64,000 bases of DNA, from the NCBI RefSeq assembly GCF_937616625.2, contig NC_065571.1:3784501-3848500 (forward strand), in the 5' to 3' direction. Source of the DNA: Mercurialis annua. Its lineage: Eukaryota; Streptophyta; Magnoliopsida; Malpighiales; Euphorbiaceae. Below, piece by piece: positions 22,805-35,208 of the stretch (the first letter of the stretch is position 1; each line of letters begins with the position of its first letter). The notes under the pieces are model-generated. The model saw nothing but the letters and a program-made list of their open reading frames with translations. It was not told the origin of the DNA and searched no databases. Made by a program: the position numbers and the translations under genes.

Positions 22805-25800
22805 TGTTCTGCCAGCAAAAAACTAACTGTCAAGCATGTTATGAATATACAGTGCTCCTATTCCATACTTATTGGAAGATTTGTTTAATTTGCTTAGCAT
22901 GGGACGGCAGTTGCATATTTTCTTAATTTTAAATGTCCGACTTCTTATGCTACATTCATTGTGTGCTTAAACATGATGAAGCCAGCTCATTGATCAAGAA
23001 ATGTTGGCAGGTACTAAACAGAACACAGGCTCAACCATGATTACCAATTTTTCAACTGACTATAAAAGAAAAGCTGATGTGGAATGGAACCAGGCAACCA
23101 GCTCCTTTTGGTACACTTAATTTTCATTCTATCTCGTACTGAAATTGTTTGCTTAGTTGAAATTGTAGCACTAATCACTACACTGAACTTGTTTTAAAAG
23201 CTAGATTCCTCACTAAATATTGATACATGTAGATTGTCTATAAGGATAAATTCAATTACTGACGAATGCTTGCATTATTGTCCGAATTGAAGATCTCACT
23301 TACAATCACAAATTCACAACTGTTAAAGTATGGGTTCACTTAAATTTAAGGATTGAATCTGAATCACTCTTTACAATATACTACATGCAATAATTTCCTC
23401 ATTTTCTGGTTGCTCTTTGTAGTGCTTCCTGCTTTATTGTGTCTCGCACAGTTGAGGCAGTCTCTCTGGCATGCCATAATGTCCAGTAGTCCTTAGATTA
23501 TAAAAAACTTAGTTCTACTTTTTAAGGTTTGTTAATTCATTGTCTAATAGTAAACTAACACACACATGGTAATCATGATCTAGATGAGACTTGGGATTAG
23601 GTTCATGATTACTACTAAGCATTTATAGACCAAATCATTAATTTGTTTATCCTAAAGTCAGGTTAGCATTATTCAAATCCTATGTCTTGTACTACCTAAT
23701 GGTTATTCAAATATTGTTTTAAAAACTGAACCGATGAGGCCACCTGTTCCGGTTCAATGTTGAGTATAATTAAATGGAAAAAAATTAAATTTAGATAAGA
23801 TTTATGGCCCAACATCCGGTTCGACCAGTTCAACTAGTTCAATCCAATTGAACCAAATTTCTGGTTTTTAGGGATAGTTGGTCCGAACAACTAGCTGATT
23901 TCCGGTTCAACTAACTCTCTTTTGGTCATTACTAGAAAAATGCACGGTAGAATCATGGTTTTTTCCCCACTAAAATCCAGAGTGGGGATCACATTGGTGT
24001 GATTAAGCTTTCATTATTACTTAGTCAAAGATTAGCTTTGCTTAAAATGTTTCTGTTGTTTTTCATGACAGATACAAAAATATAAGTAAAACATCTTGAC
24101 CTTGTACTAGATTATTATTTTTGCTTGCCTGTTTAACATTCTTGTGATCTCATAAGCTTAGCAGAATCTGTCTGTCTTGATAAGTACAGATGATGGAATA
24201 GAGAATGACTAAAAAAAATCAGTTGTGGTGAGGGTAAATTTAAGTGAGGAAACCAATAGCTAGAAATGTGGAACATAACTGTCCACACCTCACCAAGAAG
24301 CAAAATTCCAAAAAATCCTTAAGATAGGAAAATGGCAGAAGAACAGCCTGCATTGCACATGCATTTCTCTTTGTTTATAATTTCTTTTCTTGTCATCACT
24401 TTCATTAATCATTGCACGGAGTGATAACAAAATACTACATGACCCATGCCTAGTGTTTTAAGAACAGAACCAGACCGATCGGCTGAACCAGTTCGAACTA
24501 GAGGTCAGTCCGGTTTGGTTCTTCGGAAAAATAAAAAAATGTGGTTCAACTGGTTGGTTTTTATAAATTTGATTAGACTTTATTTATTGAACCGAGGGCT
24601 ACACCAATTCGGTTTGTAAACACTGCCCATGCCCAGCCCTACATTACACTGTTAGTGGAAACCAACGCCATATATTCCTTCCAATCATTTACTGCCACGT
24701 CATTAGCCCCATACAGTTTTATGCAGTCCTGTTACTGTTTTTCCTAACTTGCTTGTCTGGATTTTGGAACCCTTTGCCTCGTTTGCCAGATTTTTGGGTT
24801 GAAAATTTCAAAAAGTCAACTCTTTTGGTTTGGTTCTACAAGTGTTTGTTACCTATATATCTAGAGTGATTTTAGATGGAAATATAAACTGTTTAAATTT
24901 ATACTAGAAGCATTTAATTTGTATTGCTGTAGTTTTTGATGAGTTATTGTTCAGATTTTAGTTGGAAATATATGTGAACTAATCACCTAGTAAAAACGAA
25001 AAATGGATAAGTTTTGCCAAACTTTGGAGACAAAAAACTTTTGCTGCACTTTATACACTATGAATGCACATGGGGAACTAACCATGGCAATAATATAGAA
25101 TGGATTTCATTTTTTACCCTTTTCCCCCTTCACCAATAATTTGCAATCCGATGTTGGAATAAATAGTTTTTTTTTACGAGGGAATAAATAGTTGATCTAA
25201 GAAAAACATTCAAGATGTTAGATTTCAGAATTTAAAAGCTTAAAAGCTTCATTTACCTATCAATTCTGACATTTAATAAGAAATTCCTAAATTGAAGAAA
25301 AAATTGACCCAAGTAACTCTATATCAACTAATAATTTCTGAAAGTAAGGACTTTTCTTTCATGTGGAAGTATCTTAAAAGAGTATGACTTTACAGTACTG
25401 CTGATGGTGATCTACTCCAATAAATAACAACTATAAAAAGTTCATTAAATTGAACATTAATAGGGTAAAGCAAATTCTTTCACCCATAAAAAAATGGGAT
25501 TGAGTATTTTCTTGCCAAACATAACCGGTTAGTGGTTAGTAAACTGAATTGTACTGAACTAAATTTTAAAATGTTTACCACTTTGTTATATTTCATTATA
25601 TGAATAAAGTGTTTATGTTTGCTTTAAGTCGATTCTAGCTTTGAATATTACGTTCTAGCTTTGAATATTACGTTATCTCAGTTCATTTAAATTCTATAGC
25701 GTTGAAATTTAGTTCAAACTTTAGTTTGTGTCCATTCAATACGAAAAAGCCAAATTCAAATTTATTCATTTAAATGAACTACAACGAATTAGAGACGAAA

Positions 25801-26602
25801 CCGAAATCTTTTCTTGGTGGGGTAAAAAAAAAATAGATATTTTGGATATGGGGTAGAAATTTTGTCAGAGGTAAAAATAATTTGAAAAACAAATATTAGG
25901 CAGGGTGGTGGTAGCCCTCTTAGCCTTGTCCTTGACACGAACCAAGTTTATTTAGTATCTAGCCAAATTCAAAGCTTTAATTAACTTAAAGCTATGTAAA
26001 ACAAACTCCTAATCGAGTTAATATATGAGCTCACTCATACGCTCATATATGAGTCCGTTCGGATCTCATAATCAAATGAGCTTCCGACCCTATACATGAT
26101 TTGCTGGTGAACATAAACGAGTCAACACCACTAAAATCAAGCTTTTATATAAATAATTGAATATATGTTCAGATCTCGTTCATTTAGACTAACAAACAGC
26201 CTAAGCCAAGCTTTTCGAACGTCCAACCGCTGAGCGGCTCAATCCACAAAGGCCAAAAGGACCAAGTCTACGAGTCAAATCATGACCATATAGAACCAAA
26301 TGGCGTACTCACCCACCACCATCATCGCATTATTGAAACGAAAATAGGCCATAAGCCATAAACCTCTATAAAGCCATAGCCCAAGGTGCTAACCTAAACC
26401 AAAACCACAAAAAATAAAGAATTAATTTAAAAATTAATTCTAATGGACGCGTGGTAACTTTTGATTCCTTTATAAGCTTCAAATATCATTTCTCTCTCAA
26501 CTTCCGTCTCCTCCCCTCCCCCCCCATAAAAAAGAATTCCGTTCCGTTTTCTCACCACCTCCCACTCCGTTCCGTTTCCTCTCTCTCTCTTCCAAAATAA
26601 AG
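22805..26602. other. Intergenic with two decayed repeats (23,715-23,935 and 24,455-24,625)
   Basis: Both repeats share GAACCAGTTC, CGACCAGTTCAAC and GGTCAGTCCGG-like phrases with the intronic copy at 2,105-2,500, so all three seem to be one family. At 25,600-25,680 there is a short direct repeat of TCTAGCTTTGAATATTACGT. A CTCG/AGCTCACTCA-rich stretch (25,930-26,250) may be another decayed short element. No gene is supported. Confidence 0.45.
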
Positions 26603-26674
26603 GTAATAATCTTGTTGATTATCAAGAATTATCACTGTAATTCTTTGAATCTGATTTATCTTTTTTCGATTCAG
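26603..26674 (+). other. Probable 5' UTR intron of the bHLH gene
   Basis: A donor AAAG|GTAATAAT and an acceptor CGATTCAG| with a pyrimidine tract frame 72 bp between a CT-rich leader and the start codon. A TATAAG-like box lies near 26,471, before the CT-rich leader (26,490-26,600). Confidence 0.5.
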
Positions 26675-26754
26675 GTACTCAATTGAGAATTTATTGCATC
26701 AAAATCAATTTATTCGTACAGAATCGAACCGAATCGATTCATTTTTGAATAATC

Positions 26755-27411
26755 ATGGCCTCAACAACATTGATCTCGAATCATAATCCTGTAACAGCAT
26801 CAAACACATCTACAGATCGATCAAAAAGAAGAAAAAAGAAGAAATCACAGCAAAATCAAGCCAAAGAAAATCAAATTCAAGGCCATGCGAAATGGAAAAC
26901 CGAAGCTCAACAGAAAATTTACTCGTCCAAACTCGTTCAAGCTCTCTCTCAAGTCCGCCTCACTCCGCCGTCTCCTCCGCCGCGCCAAGGCAGAGCTGTT
27001 AGAGAAGCTGCGGATAGAGCTTTGGCTTTTGCAGCTAAAGGGAGAACCAGATGGAGCCGAGCCATATTAACCAGCCGGATCAAACTCAAGTTTAGAAAAC
27101 AGCATAAGAGAGCGCATAAAATTGTGGCTAGTAGCGGCGGTTCGGTTATTGGAACCGGAAGTAACCGGTCATCAAAGAAGCCGAGGGTTAGTATTTTCCG
27201 GTTGAAAAAAAAGAGTTTACCGACGGTTCAAAGAAAAGTTCGTGTTTTAGGCCGGTTGGTTCCAGGTTGCCGTAAACAACCGTTGCCGGTTATTTTAGAA
27301 GAAGCTACTGATTATATTGCTGCTCTTGAGATGCAAGTTAGAGCCATGACTGCTTTAGCTAATTTACTCTCCGCCTCTAGCTCCGCTTCACCGCCGCCGA
27401 CAACGAGTTGA
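26755..27411 (+). CDS. Atypical bHLH transcription factor, bHLH147/148/149 type
   Basis: A single-exon coding region of 218 residues. A lysine/arginine block (24-31) may act as nuclear signal. The strongly conserved family motif is around residues 81-110 ([20 protein letters not shown], followed by SRAILTSR). The helix-loop-helix spans about residues 160-203 ([13 protein letters not shown], then [18 protein letters not shown]). The usual His-Glu-Arg of a DNA-binding basic region is absent. Members of this group (relatives of IBH1 and AIF) act by dimerising with other HLH proteins and are tied to brassinosteroid growth control. The leader contains a probable intron. I give no gene symbol because bHLH147, 148 and 149 cannot be told apart here. 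Confidence 0.9.
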   Translation: MASTTLISNHNPVTASNTSTDRSKRRKKKKSQQNQAKENQIQGHAKWKTEAQQKIYSSKLVQALSQVRLTPPSPPPRQGRAVREAADRALAFAAKGRTRWSRAILTSRIKLKFRKQHKRAHKIVASSGGSVIGTGSNRSSKKPRVSIFRLKKKSLPTVQRKVRVLGRLVPGCRKQPLPVILEEATDYIAALEMQVRAMTALANLLSASSSASPPPTTS

Positions 27412-28503
27412 TGAGTCTTTTCACGGCCTGCTGTCGATTATCGGTTTATATTTGTTACTTCTATAATAATCTATATTTTTTTCTAATTTTTATTGATCTC
27501 TATTCCACTTTATTTGGATAATCGATCTCTTGTTAAATATTTTGTTTTTTATTATAATTTTTCGATTTTTAAAGTAATTTCTATCTTACATCACTTCTTT
27601 CATAAGTTTTTAGTGATTTAAAAAGAAATAATTGACCTTTTATTTTCGATAATCGGCGAAGAAGAAGCGTTTGTGAAAGATTTGAATTTGCGACTTAACA
27701 GTTTGTTGTTCACCGTTTATACTATTTGAATTATAGTTCATCGGTAATAATTGACCTCTGAAATTTCTTTATTTGATTTATGTGTGTTCCAATTACTCTT
27801 TGGATATGGTTGACATACTTGATAGATTGTATATTTCTTATCAATTTCTGGGGGGATTTTGCTTAATTAGGTAAGATCTATGGATGAAAAAGGTGATGAA
27901 ATTAAGTTATTAGTACTGTTTTAAGTATTTATCCATTTGGTAATATAAAGAGGAGCATCTTCATCACTATATATCCAGAGAGAATCGCATAGGACATCTG
28001 GAAATTGAGAGAAAATGACACCCACAATGCATTTAATTTGGTGAGGTGGGTGAAGAATGAGGATTCTCATCTGGTTTTGTCATTTTTGAGTTTAGGATAT
28101 CTACTCTCTCAATTCCAATTGGTTACCTAAATTTTACTTGACATATTTTTTTCCAAATTATTTTGACATTCAATTGTGTATACAAAATCAATATGCATAA
28201 GAATTCTCCTTGAAGATTACATTTACATATTTGGTTAAAATTGAGAATTGATAGGTATTAAGTTTTTTTAGAATAGATGAATAAGATTGTATAGATACTC
28301 AATTGATACGCTATATCTCAAACGATATAAGCATTGGACATCAAATTGCAATTTATTTTGAATTTTTTTTTTCTGTATAAAAAAAAAATAGGAGTTAAAG
28401 AATTGAAGAAGAAAAATAGAGAGAGAAATAAAAAGTGATAATTAAGAGTGCTTGATTATCCTAATTAATGAGTGGGAGCGATGGGATGAAAAGGAGAAAT
28501 TTT
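27412..28503. other. 3' flank of the bHLH gene
   Basis: AT-rich sequence with no gene, containing the 3' UTR. Nothing else is recognisable before the palindromic element. Confidence 0.5.
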
Positions 28504-28724
28504 TGCGTGAACCTTGTTCACCACGTAGGATTGTGAACCATCCATTTATCGGGTGACACGTGGCGTAATTAATATGAACAACCAATCATTTAATAGCCTT
28601 ATGTTTTAAATAAAAAACCTCTAATTAATAGGTCATTAATGATTGGTTGTTCATATTAATTACGCCACGTGTCACACAATAAATGGATGGTTTACAATCC
28701 TACGTGGTGAATTTGGTTCACACA
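28504..28724. mobile_element. Near-perfect palindromic MITE with G-boxes in both arms, 221 bp
   Basis: The left arm (from TGCGTGAACC) and right arm (to GGTTCACACA) are reverse complements over about 90 bp each. Each arm holds GACACGTGGCG or its complement. It is a typical short inverted-repeat element, but no target duplication was resolved, so the superfamily is open. Confidence 0.7.
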
Positions 28725-30080
28725 AATATGGGTCCTTTTTTTTTTTTAGGTTTGAATCACAAGTGCCAAAATAGAGTAGTGGAGTTTCTTGGATATCCAA
28801 CTCCACACTACCTTCTCTATTCCGCAAAGCACCAAAACTATTTAATGACAAAACTAGCAAAGGTAACATGTGAGGATTATAATTTATAATTTATATTTTT
28901 AGGAATAAAAATCAGGACATTCTTGGTTTAAATTTAACTTATTGTTCTTTTATTTGAAATAAAAATATTATCTTTCTCATTTTGAAAAAATATCCATTTT
29001 ATTTTTATCACATATTTTAAAAAACAAAAAATTAATAGTATAATTTTTATAAATTTATTTTTATTTAATAGCATTGTTTTAAGATGATATCAATAAATAT
29101 CGGTTGATTAATGAATTTTAAATAAAATATTATAAAAAAATAATTTTAAAAATTGATCTATCACATCGATTAACGTTAGGCAAAAAAAGAAAAATATGTG
29201 TTAATGATTCCATTTTGGTGCGACATTAAAAAGTATAAATAGCGACAAATAAAATGGGATAGAAAAGTAGTCAATTAAAAGCTAAATTATTTTTATATTT
29301 TAACAAGTTTCATATCTTTTCTTTTGCAGCTTCTTGATTAAAAAATTAAACTACGCTTTTTTATTTTGGAAACATTAAATTCCGCCGGTTTAAAATTTAG
29401 GTTTTAAATTTCCTTATATTCATTTGAACATGAGATTGAGGGGTTATCAATGAATGATGTAAATTAAAAAATCTAAATTTAATTAAATTAATCTATAATA
29501 TTTATTTTATAATAAATGGTATAAATTAATAAACATAACCCATCATGTTCATATGAATATGAGGACATCTCAATTCTAAAATTTACAGATTTAATAAAAA
29601 AGAATATAGCTAAATTGGTTAAACCGGGGCGGTTCTTGAAACAACCGCTGATAAGAGCAAAATAATCTGGTTCGAGATCTTGTTCTACTGCTAGTAAATC
29701 AAACTTATATATGAAGGGTGTCTCTTAACTTAAGGGGTGCACGTGTAATTGAAGGAGAGACATGTACCCTAAGCTATCACATTCGTTGGCAGACCTTATT
29801 GTGCCACACGAGTGCTTTTGTTTCATCGCTATCACTTTGGCTGGATTTTGGAGTGAGTGAGAGACCTCTGCTCACTATATATAAGACATTTATTAGACTT
29901 TCAAGGACCACCCTTCATTTTCTTAAATTATTTTATATTAATTTGTTAATTTTATTATTTAAAATAATTATTTTTAATCTAAATAATTCATTTGCAACAC
30001 CATTCTTAATTTAAATCCACTATAATTCTTCCTATCTAAATATCAACATAATATAATTATTCTGAATTATAATTATATCA
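28725..30080. other. Intergenic, AT-rich, with a SINE-like segment
   Basis: No protein gene is supported. A tRNA-derived SINE candidate is listed separately (29,600-29,760). The remainder shows only A/T-rich sequence. Confidence 0.5.
29600..29760 (+). mobile_element. tRNA-derived SINE candidate
   Basis: A pol III A box TAGCTAAATTGG (29,607-29,618) fits the consensus. It is followed about 60 nt later by a B-box-like GGTTCGAGATC (29,669-29,679) with one mismatch. The spacing is right for a tRNA-like head. The 3' end and poly(A) tail are not clear. Confidence 0.45.
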
Positions 30081-30085
30081 CTAAG

Positions 30086-30847
30086 TGATGAATCACCAAA
30101 TTAAATCTGAGCTTTACCGACCTGCACACCACAAGCAAACAGAGGTCAGAAGGAACTCCGGTGGGGGTCACCGGACGTTCACTCCGACGCTCAAGTAAGG
30201 TTTTGAAGTAGAGGAAGAAGAAGAAGAGAAAAGAGTGTGTTTTCAGTAGAGAAAAAGAAAATTACCTAGGGTTTGTCCTTAAACCCTCTATTTATAGTTA
30301 GGGTTTAAGGACAAACCTGCCTTGCTGGCAGGCTGTGAGCCCAGTGGTCCCAGGAATCAGTTATGCTGACGTGGTAGAATATCCCTGCGGGTGGCACGGG
30401 TTGTTAGGTGTGTCAGAGGGAACATTCCTCACGTACCTGTCAGAAGATCTTCTGTGGTCCCAGGATCTGGTACACGAGTGAGCGCTCTTGGGCAGGACCT
30501 CGGAGCCCGGATAACTTGGGAGTCAAGTTGTCATGGTTCCTATATTTGAGAGCAGCTCAGAGCTCGGGCCAGATGGCCTTCGGGCTTTCGGGCTCAGGGG
30601 CTCGGAGCTTGGTTTAGGTCTGACTTGGACATACTTCAGAGCTCGGGTAAGATTCTTGGTCCGACCTTATCAGGCATGATTGTCTCGGATGATGTTTGAA
30701 TTCCCATCGATCCGGTGACCCCCCAAGTCATGCGTTCTATGGTTTCAAGAAGGTCGGACATTGTTACCAGGTCGGTGAAATGCTTGACTTAGCGATGTTC
30801 GTTCCTGGCGAGGTTGCTTCGCCCCTACTAGATGTGCTACGTTATCA
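30086..30847 (-). repeat. 3' LTR (left copy)
   Basis: 762 bp, with ends TGATAACG and GATTCATCA on the - strand. It differs from the right copy at about six sites, all transitions by my alignment. It contains a TATA box CTATAAATAG (- strand, 30,288-30,297) in the loop of a perfect 18-bp inverted repeat. Confidence 0.95.
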
Positions 30848-30863
30848 CTAGTCCCCCCCAGTG
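30848..30863 (-). promoter_or_regulatory. Polypurine tract next to the 3' LTR
   Basis: On the - strand CACTGGGGGGGACTAG lies directly before the LTR start TGATAACG. A G-rich run here is the expected primer for plus-strand DNA synthesis. Confidence 0.7.
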
Positions 30864-31139
30864 TGTCGGATATTTATGTCCGAGATGGTAGTTTTATCCG
30901 AGTTATTAGGTCACGTGATTCTGGGTGTACTTACTTTGTTTTTGGGTGATCTCTGACACCGAGCCGCTTGTCAGGAAGATGGGTGAGCTGATATGGCTAT
31001 GTGACAAGACCTGTCCTTTCGAGTTGGTGTGCATGACAGCTGTTTGGGTGGGTATCTTAAATGGCGGTTGTGCTTCAGCGCACGTCTTAGCCACGTGTTT
31101 AACAGTTATTGCTAGTGCAATTTTCTAGGAGACGTTATG

Positions 31140-31467
31140 AGTGGAAAGAGAGAGAAAAATTAAAGGCGTGTCCTTTCAGTTTCCCTCTCTTTTCAGGTAT
31201 AAATTTCATTTTTCAAACATTTAGAAACTTTTTCATTTCTCTGTTTCTCTGAGTTGGACAATTAAAAACTTACAATTTCTCAGTTCATCGCCTTCTGAGT
31301 TTCTCTGTTTCTCTGAGTTTGAAAACCTTTTTGTTTGTTCTTCGCATCGTTGGGGAGATTTTGCTGGTTCTGTCAATTGAAGTTGTTCGCTGCTGTGCTT
31401 GTTTTTTCTTGCGAAGGATTTACTGTGCTCTGTTGTTTTCTCCAAGGATCATCTGTGCTATATACAA
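31140..31467 (+). promoter_or_regulatory. Probable promoter and leader exon of the antisense gene
   Basis: A TATA-like GTATAAATTTC (near 31,197-31,207) is followed by a pyrimidine-rich leader. A donor ACAA|GTGAGT at 31,467/31,468 starts the leader intron. The element therefore seems to carry a second, internal promoter facing its own Gag-Pol gene. Confidence 0.5.
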
Positions 31468-31962
31468 GTGAGTATTTCTGAGTTTTTGTTTTAGTTCTTT
31501 GTTTCCTTCAGTTTTGAATACGTGTTTGAATTTCTGTGTTCTTAGTGATAGGCCTCTGGTTGTGTGTTTGATTTCTGATTTCTGCCTTTGTAATTTTGAT
31601 TTTGGATTTCTGAATCATAGAGAGAAAGAACTCCCATTGCGTTTTGTGGTCTGTTGATTTTCAAAAATGGATGAAACTTGTTCGTGTTTGCCTTGTTTTA
31701 TGTATTTTAGTACTGTGACTTGCTAGATCTTTTGTTGTTGATTTCCAGAAATTGAAATGCTTTGTTGTGTTTGATTTTATGTTTTGCTTTGAGCGATGAG
31801 TTTCCAGAAATTCTGGAAATTCATCGTGATGTTCTTCATGTTCTGATGGTTTCACCCCTTAGGAACTCTGTCTTTGATCCATAATTTCGATTCTGCAATA
31901 AGTTTATCTAGTTTTTCTATTTGAAACTTGTCTCATCCGAGCTGGTTTCTGTGTCTATAGGT

Positions 31963-34309
31963 ATGTCGGGTGAAACCTTAGATCATGAGGAAGGGAGGGG
32001 TTATGATGATCACGGTGTGGGCACAGACGAGCCGTCTACGGAGTTCGTAGTCGTTCGCCCTCTCCGAGGTAACACCCCGGATGTGGAAGAGACCGGGACC
32101 TCTCAACCTTTACCGGTCGAGAAAGGGAAAAAGAAGAGACAAGCTCCCGAGGCCAGCGAGAAGAATGATGATCGTGATATCAAGGCCTCCCGGTGCACCC
32201 GGGGTTATCTGAGAGCAGTACGGGAAACGTTCGGTATTCCTGTCGAATACGAGCTGTCTTTGGTGCCCGAGGGGCAAAAGCTGAACGACGTGCCTCCTGC
32301 GAACACCATCATGCTGACCCTGGAGCATTTACAGTCTGGGATCCGGTTTCCCCTGTGCGAGGACTACAAGCAGCTGAGCCGGTACTTCGAGGTTCCCCTG
32401 TCTCAGATTCACCCTAATGGGGTTCGACACTTCTCTTGCTTCTTGAAGCTCTGCGAGAAGACCGGGGTGGTTCCCAGCATGAGGTTATTCTGCTGTTTAT
32501 ACCTCATGTCTCTGAAGGACCGGAACCACTTCGCGTACCTGCGGTTCCGGAGTGAAAGAAAAGCGGTTCCCGGGGGGTTGATCTCCGGAGTGATTGATTC
32601 ACTCCGGGATTTCAAAGAAGATTATTTCCAAATTACCCATCCTTCGGCCTTTGATGGGATGGTCACCTCGTGGGTGATCAAATGCTACAAGCCGGAGAAG
32701 TGGTTCCACATCCCGGGACCTCTAGAAGATAACGACATTGCGATCCTTCAGGATGATGCCCCTCCGGGGAAAAAAGCACAAGCTGATGACTTGTGCCCGA
32801 AGCTTGCTTTCGACTACTGGAAGAATTCAGTGCCCGGTGCTGGGGGTTTGTTTTTGTCCTCGTCGTGTTTGTGTTTGCTACTTTTTGTTGTTTGTGTGTT
32901 GTTTGTTTTTGTTCCTGTTTTAAATTTGGGATTTTTGTGTTTTTGCAGTGGAGAGCCTCGATTTAGGAAAGCTTGCTGGGAAGAAACGCAAGAGGCCGGC
33001 GAGCCGAAATGTTACACCGGCACCTCCTCCTCTCCCCAAGGCTGCCGAGGTTCCCAAGTCTCCTGCTGCCGAGGCGCCTGCTGCTAAGGGCGTTCCTGAA
33101 GAACCCTTGCAGGGTATGGACGTTGTTCCTCTCCGGGTTCGTTTGCCGGAGGGAATCGAGGTGCCAGCGGGTGCCGAACCTGTTGGGAACATCCCGTTCG
33201 TCAACTTAGACTCCACCGAGACGGTGGATGGCCCAGGTCGGGATAAGGCTGGTCCAGAAGGAGCAGCTCCTGCGGCTGCTGGCCAGAGTTCTCGGGCTCC
33301 TGCAAACCGGGCGCCAGACCATCCCGAGATTTCTTCGGGGTCGAGCACTACTGCTCCTGGTCCTCAGACCATTACTCGCGCGAGCTTCGCCGAGTGGGTT
33401 AGCAGGCACAACGATGGTTTGCCTGCAACCTTGAATGAGCTGGCCATTGCTGGAGATGTTGCTCGGGTCACAACAATGCCCGCCGACAAGGAGCATTACA
33501 AAACGTTTAAACCTGAGAATTTATGGGCGGTGATTTCGTCCTTCTGCCTCCAGGTAAATGCCTTGCGTTTTTCATTTGTGTTTATCATGTTTTATGTGTG
33601 TTATATTTTTTTCTGATTCGGGATGCTTTTCCCTCTCTTTTCTCAGGCTTCCCAGATGTCGTATATGGCAGATCAAAACCAGAGCCGGATGGAGGTTGAT
33701 TTTACCTTGGCCAAAAATCTTCTACTGACTGAGCAGAGGAAAACCCGGGAGGCCGGAAGACGAGCGACCGAGGCGGAAAAGAAGGCCTCTGAGGGGGCTG
33801 CTCTGGTTGCGACCTTGGAGTCTCAACTGAAGAGCTCTGAGGATCGCCGGGCTGAGGACCTCGGTGTGTTGGAGAAGCTCCGAGCCGAGGTGGCCCAACT
33901 TGAAAATGAGAAAACCTCGGCTCGTGAGGACTTTTCGAAGCAGCTGGCAGACCTGACTACCCGGAATGAGCTGGCTTCGAAGGGTCTTCGGGAGACTGTG
34001 TCTGATCAGAAGAAAAAGATCGCCGAGGTCACGAAGCGGGCGGAAGAGGCTGAGGCCCAAGTTAAAGACGTCATAGGTCGGGAAGAGAAGATCTACGAAG
34101 ACTTCCGCCGGATTCTATATGTGAGCGAAGTTCAGGTGGGCGAGTATGTCCGTGGACGTTTCGGAGCCGACCTCGACGTGTCCGACTTTGTGCTGGATGT
34201 CGAGGAGTTGGGACGTCGAGCAAAGGAGCTTCCCAAGGATTATGATGGTCCTGCCGAGGTTGAAGACTATTTGGTTGATGGCCAAGATCCGGGCTCCAAC
34301 CCTTCTTAG
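31963..34309 (+). CDS. Antisense spliced gene within the retrotransposon (gypsy-type putative transposase family)
   Basis: This gene lies between Gag-Pol and the 3' LTR on the opposite strand. Coding exons 31963-32845, 32949-33553 and 33647-34309 join in phase to give 716 residues. Both introns are GT-AG with good pyrimidine tracts. A leader intron (about 31,468-31,960) ends two bases before the ATG. Residues about 70-290 (CTRGYLRAVRETFGIP, FEVPLSQIHPNGVRHF) resemble the plant family annotated as putative gypsy-type transposon protein. The middle is Pro/Ala-rich. The last 200 residues form a long Glu/Lys/Ala-rich coiled coil. Despite the family name there is no visible transposase catalytic motif, and the function is unknown. 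Antisense genes at this position are known in Tat and Grande/Retand elements. Confidence 0.75.
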
Positions 34310-34860
34310 ATAGTCTTTATCATTTTTCTTGCCTTGTATATATTTTGGAACAGTGTTTTCTTTTTTGTACTCTTTTTTTTTGAATATTGAGCCTCGAGCT
34401 CTTTTTATAAGATTTGGATATCTTCTTTATATGTGCTTTCCTGAATGAATGTTTCCTGTGAACATTGGTGTTGTTTTTTCTGAGTGAAGTTTTCCATTAT
34501 TTTGTAATGTTGAGCTCCGAGCTCCTTTGTTATACTTTGAATATTTTTGCAAAATTTGGTCACTTTGGCCTTAGTATATATATCTTGTTTTTTACCTGCC
34601 GGTTTGCCTGTTATCTTTCTGAATGAAGTTTTTCATGGCTAACTTAGCTTAGTTTCCAAGTTGGTTCCAGTAGTACAAATTTTCTAGTTTCTATGTTGTT
34701 TTTATACATGGGCTCTTGACTTAGACTTGGAATAAAAAATGCTAGGATAAGTTCTTGGTTGTTCATGGGTCAAGCTTGAACAAGTTTTGATCTATTGTCT
34801 CGGGGTGGACAGCCTATTGTCTTGGGATGACCCGGAGTTGTTGTTGCTCGGGGTCGAGAA

Positions 34861-35135
34861 TTGCTCGTAGTACGCAGGTGGCATCTAGCCCGCTGGCGGC
34901 GTATAGCCCGTTGGTGGCACATAGCCCGTGGATGGCACATAGCCCGTGGATGGCGCATAGCCCGCTGGTGGCGCATAGCCCGTAGATGGCATATAGCCCG
35001 CTGGTGGCACATAGCCCGCTGGTGGCACATAGCCCGTAGATGGCACATAGCCCGCTGGTGGCACATAGCCCGCTGGTGGCACATAGCCCGTGGATGGCAC
35101 ATAGCCCGTGGATGGCACATAGCCCGTGGATTTTT
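34861..35135. repeat. 18-bp minisatellite, about 15 units
   Basis: Units near GGCACATAGCCCGTGGAT repeat in tandem, with alternation between CGTGGAT, CGCTGGT and CGTAGAT forms. Because 18 is a multiple of three, several frames stay open. On the - strand one of them gives the hexapeptide G-Y-V-P-S-T or G-Y-V-P-P-A. That frame equals the polyprotein frame but lies beyond its stop codon. Confidence 0.9.
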
Positions 35136-35208
35136 TACCGAGTAGAGTGCTCGGGTTTTGGAAAAGACATGAATTCTTTTTAATATTTTTTATTCATTGA
35201 GGGGAAAA

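Noticed and set aside
34770..35145. Several frames over the 18-bp repeat on both strands
   Set aside because: Their openness is a by-product of the 18-bp period. None has a convincing start or homology.
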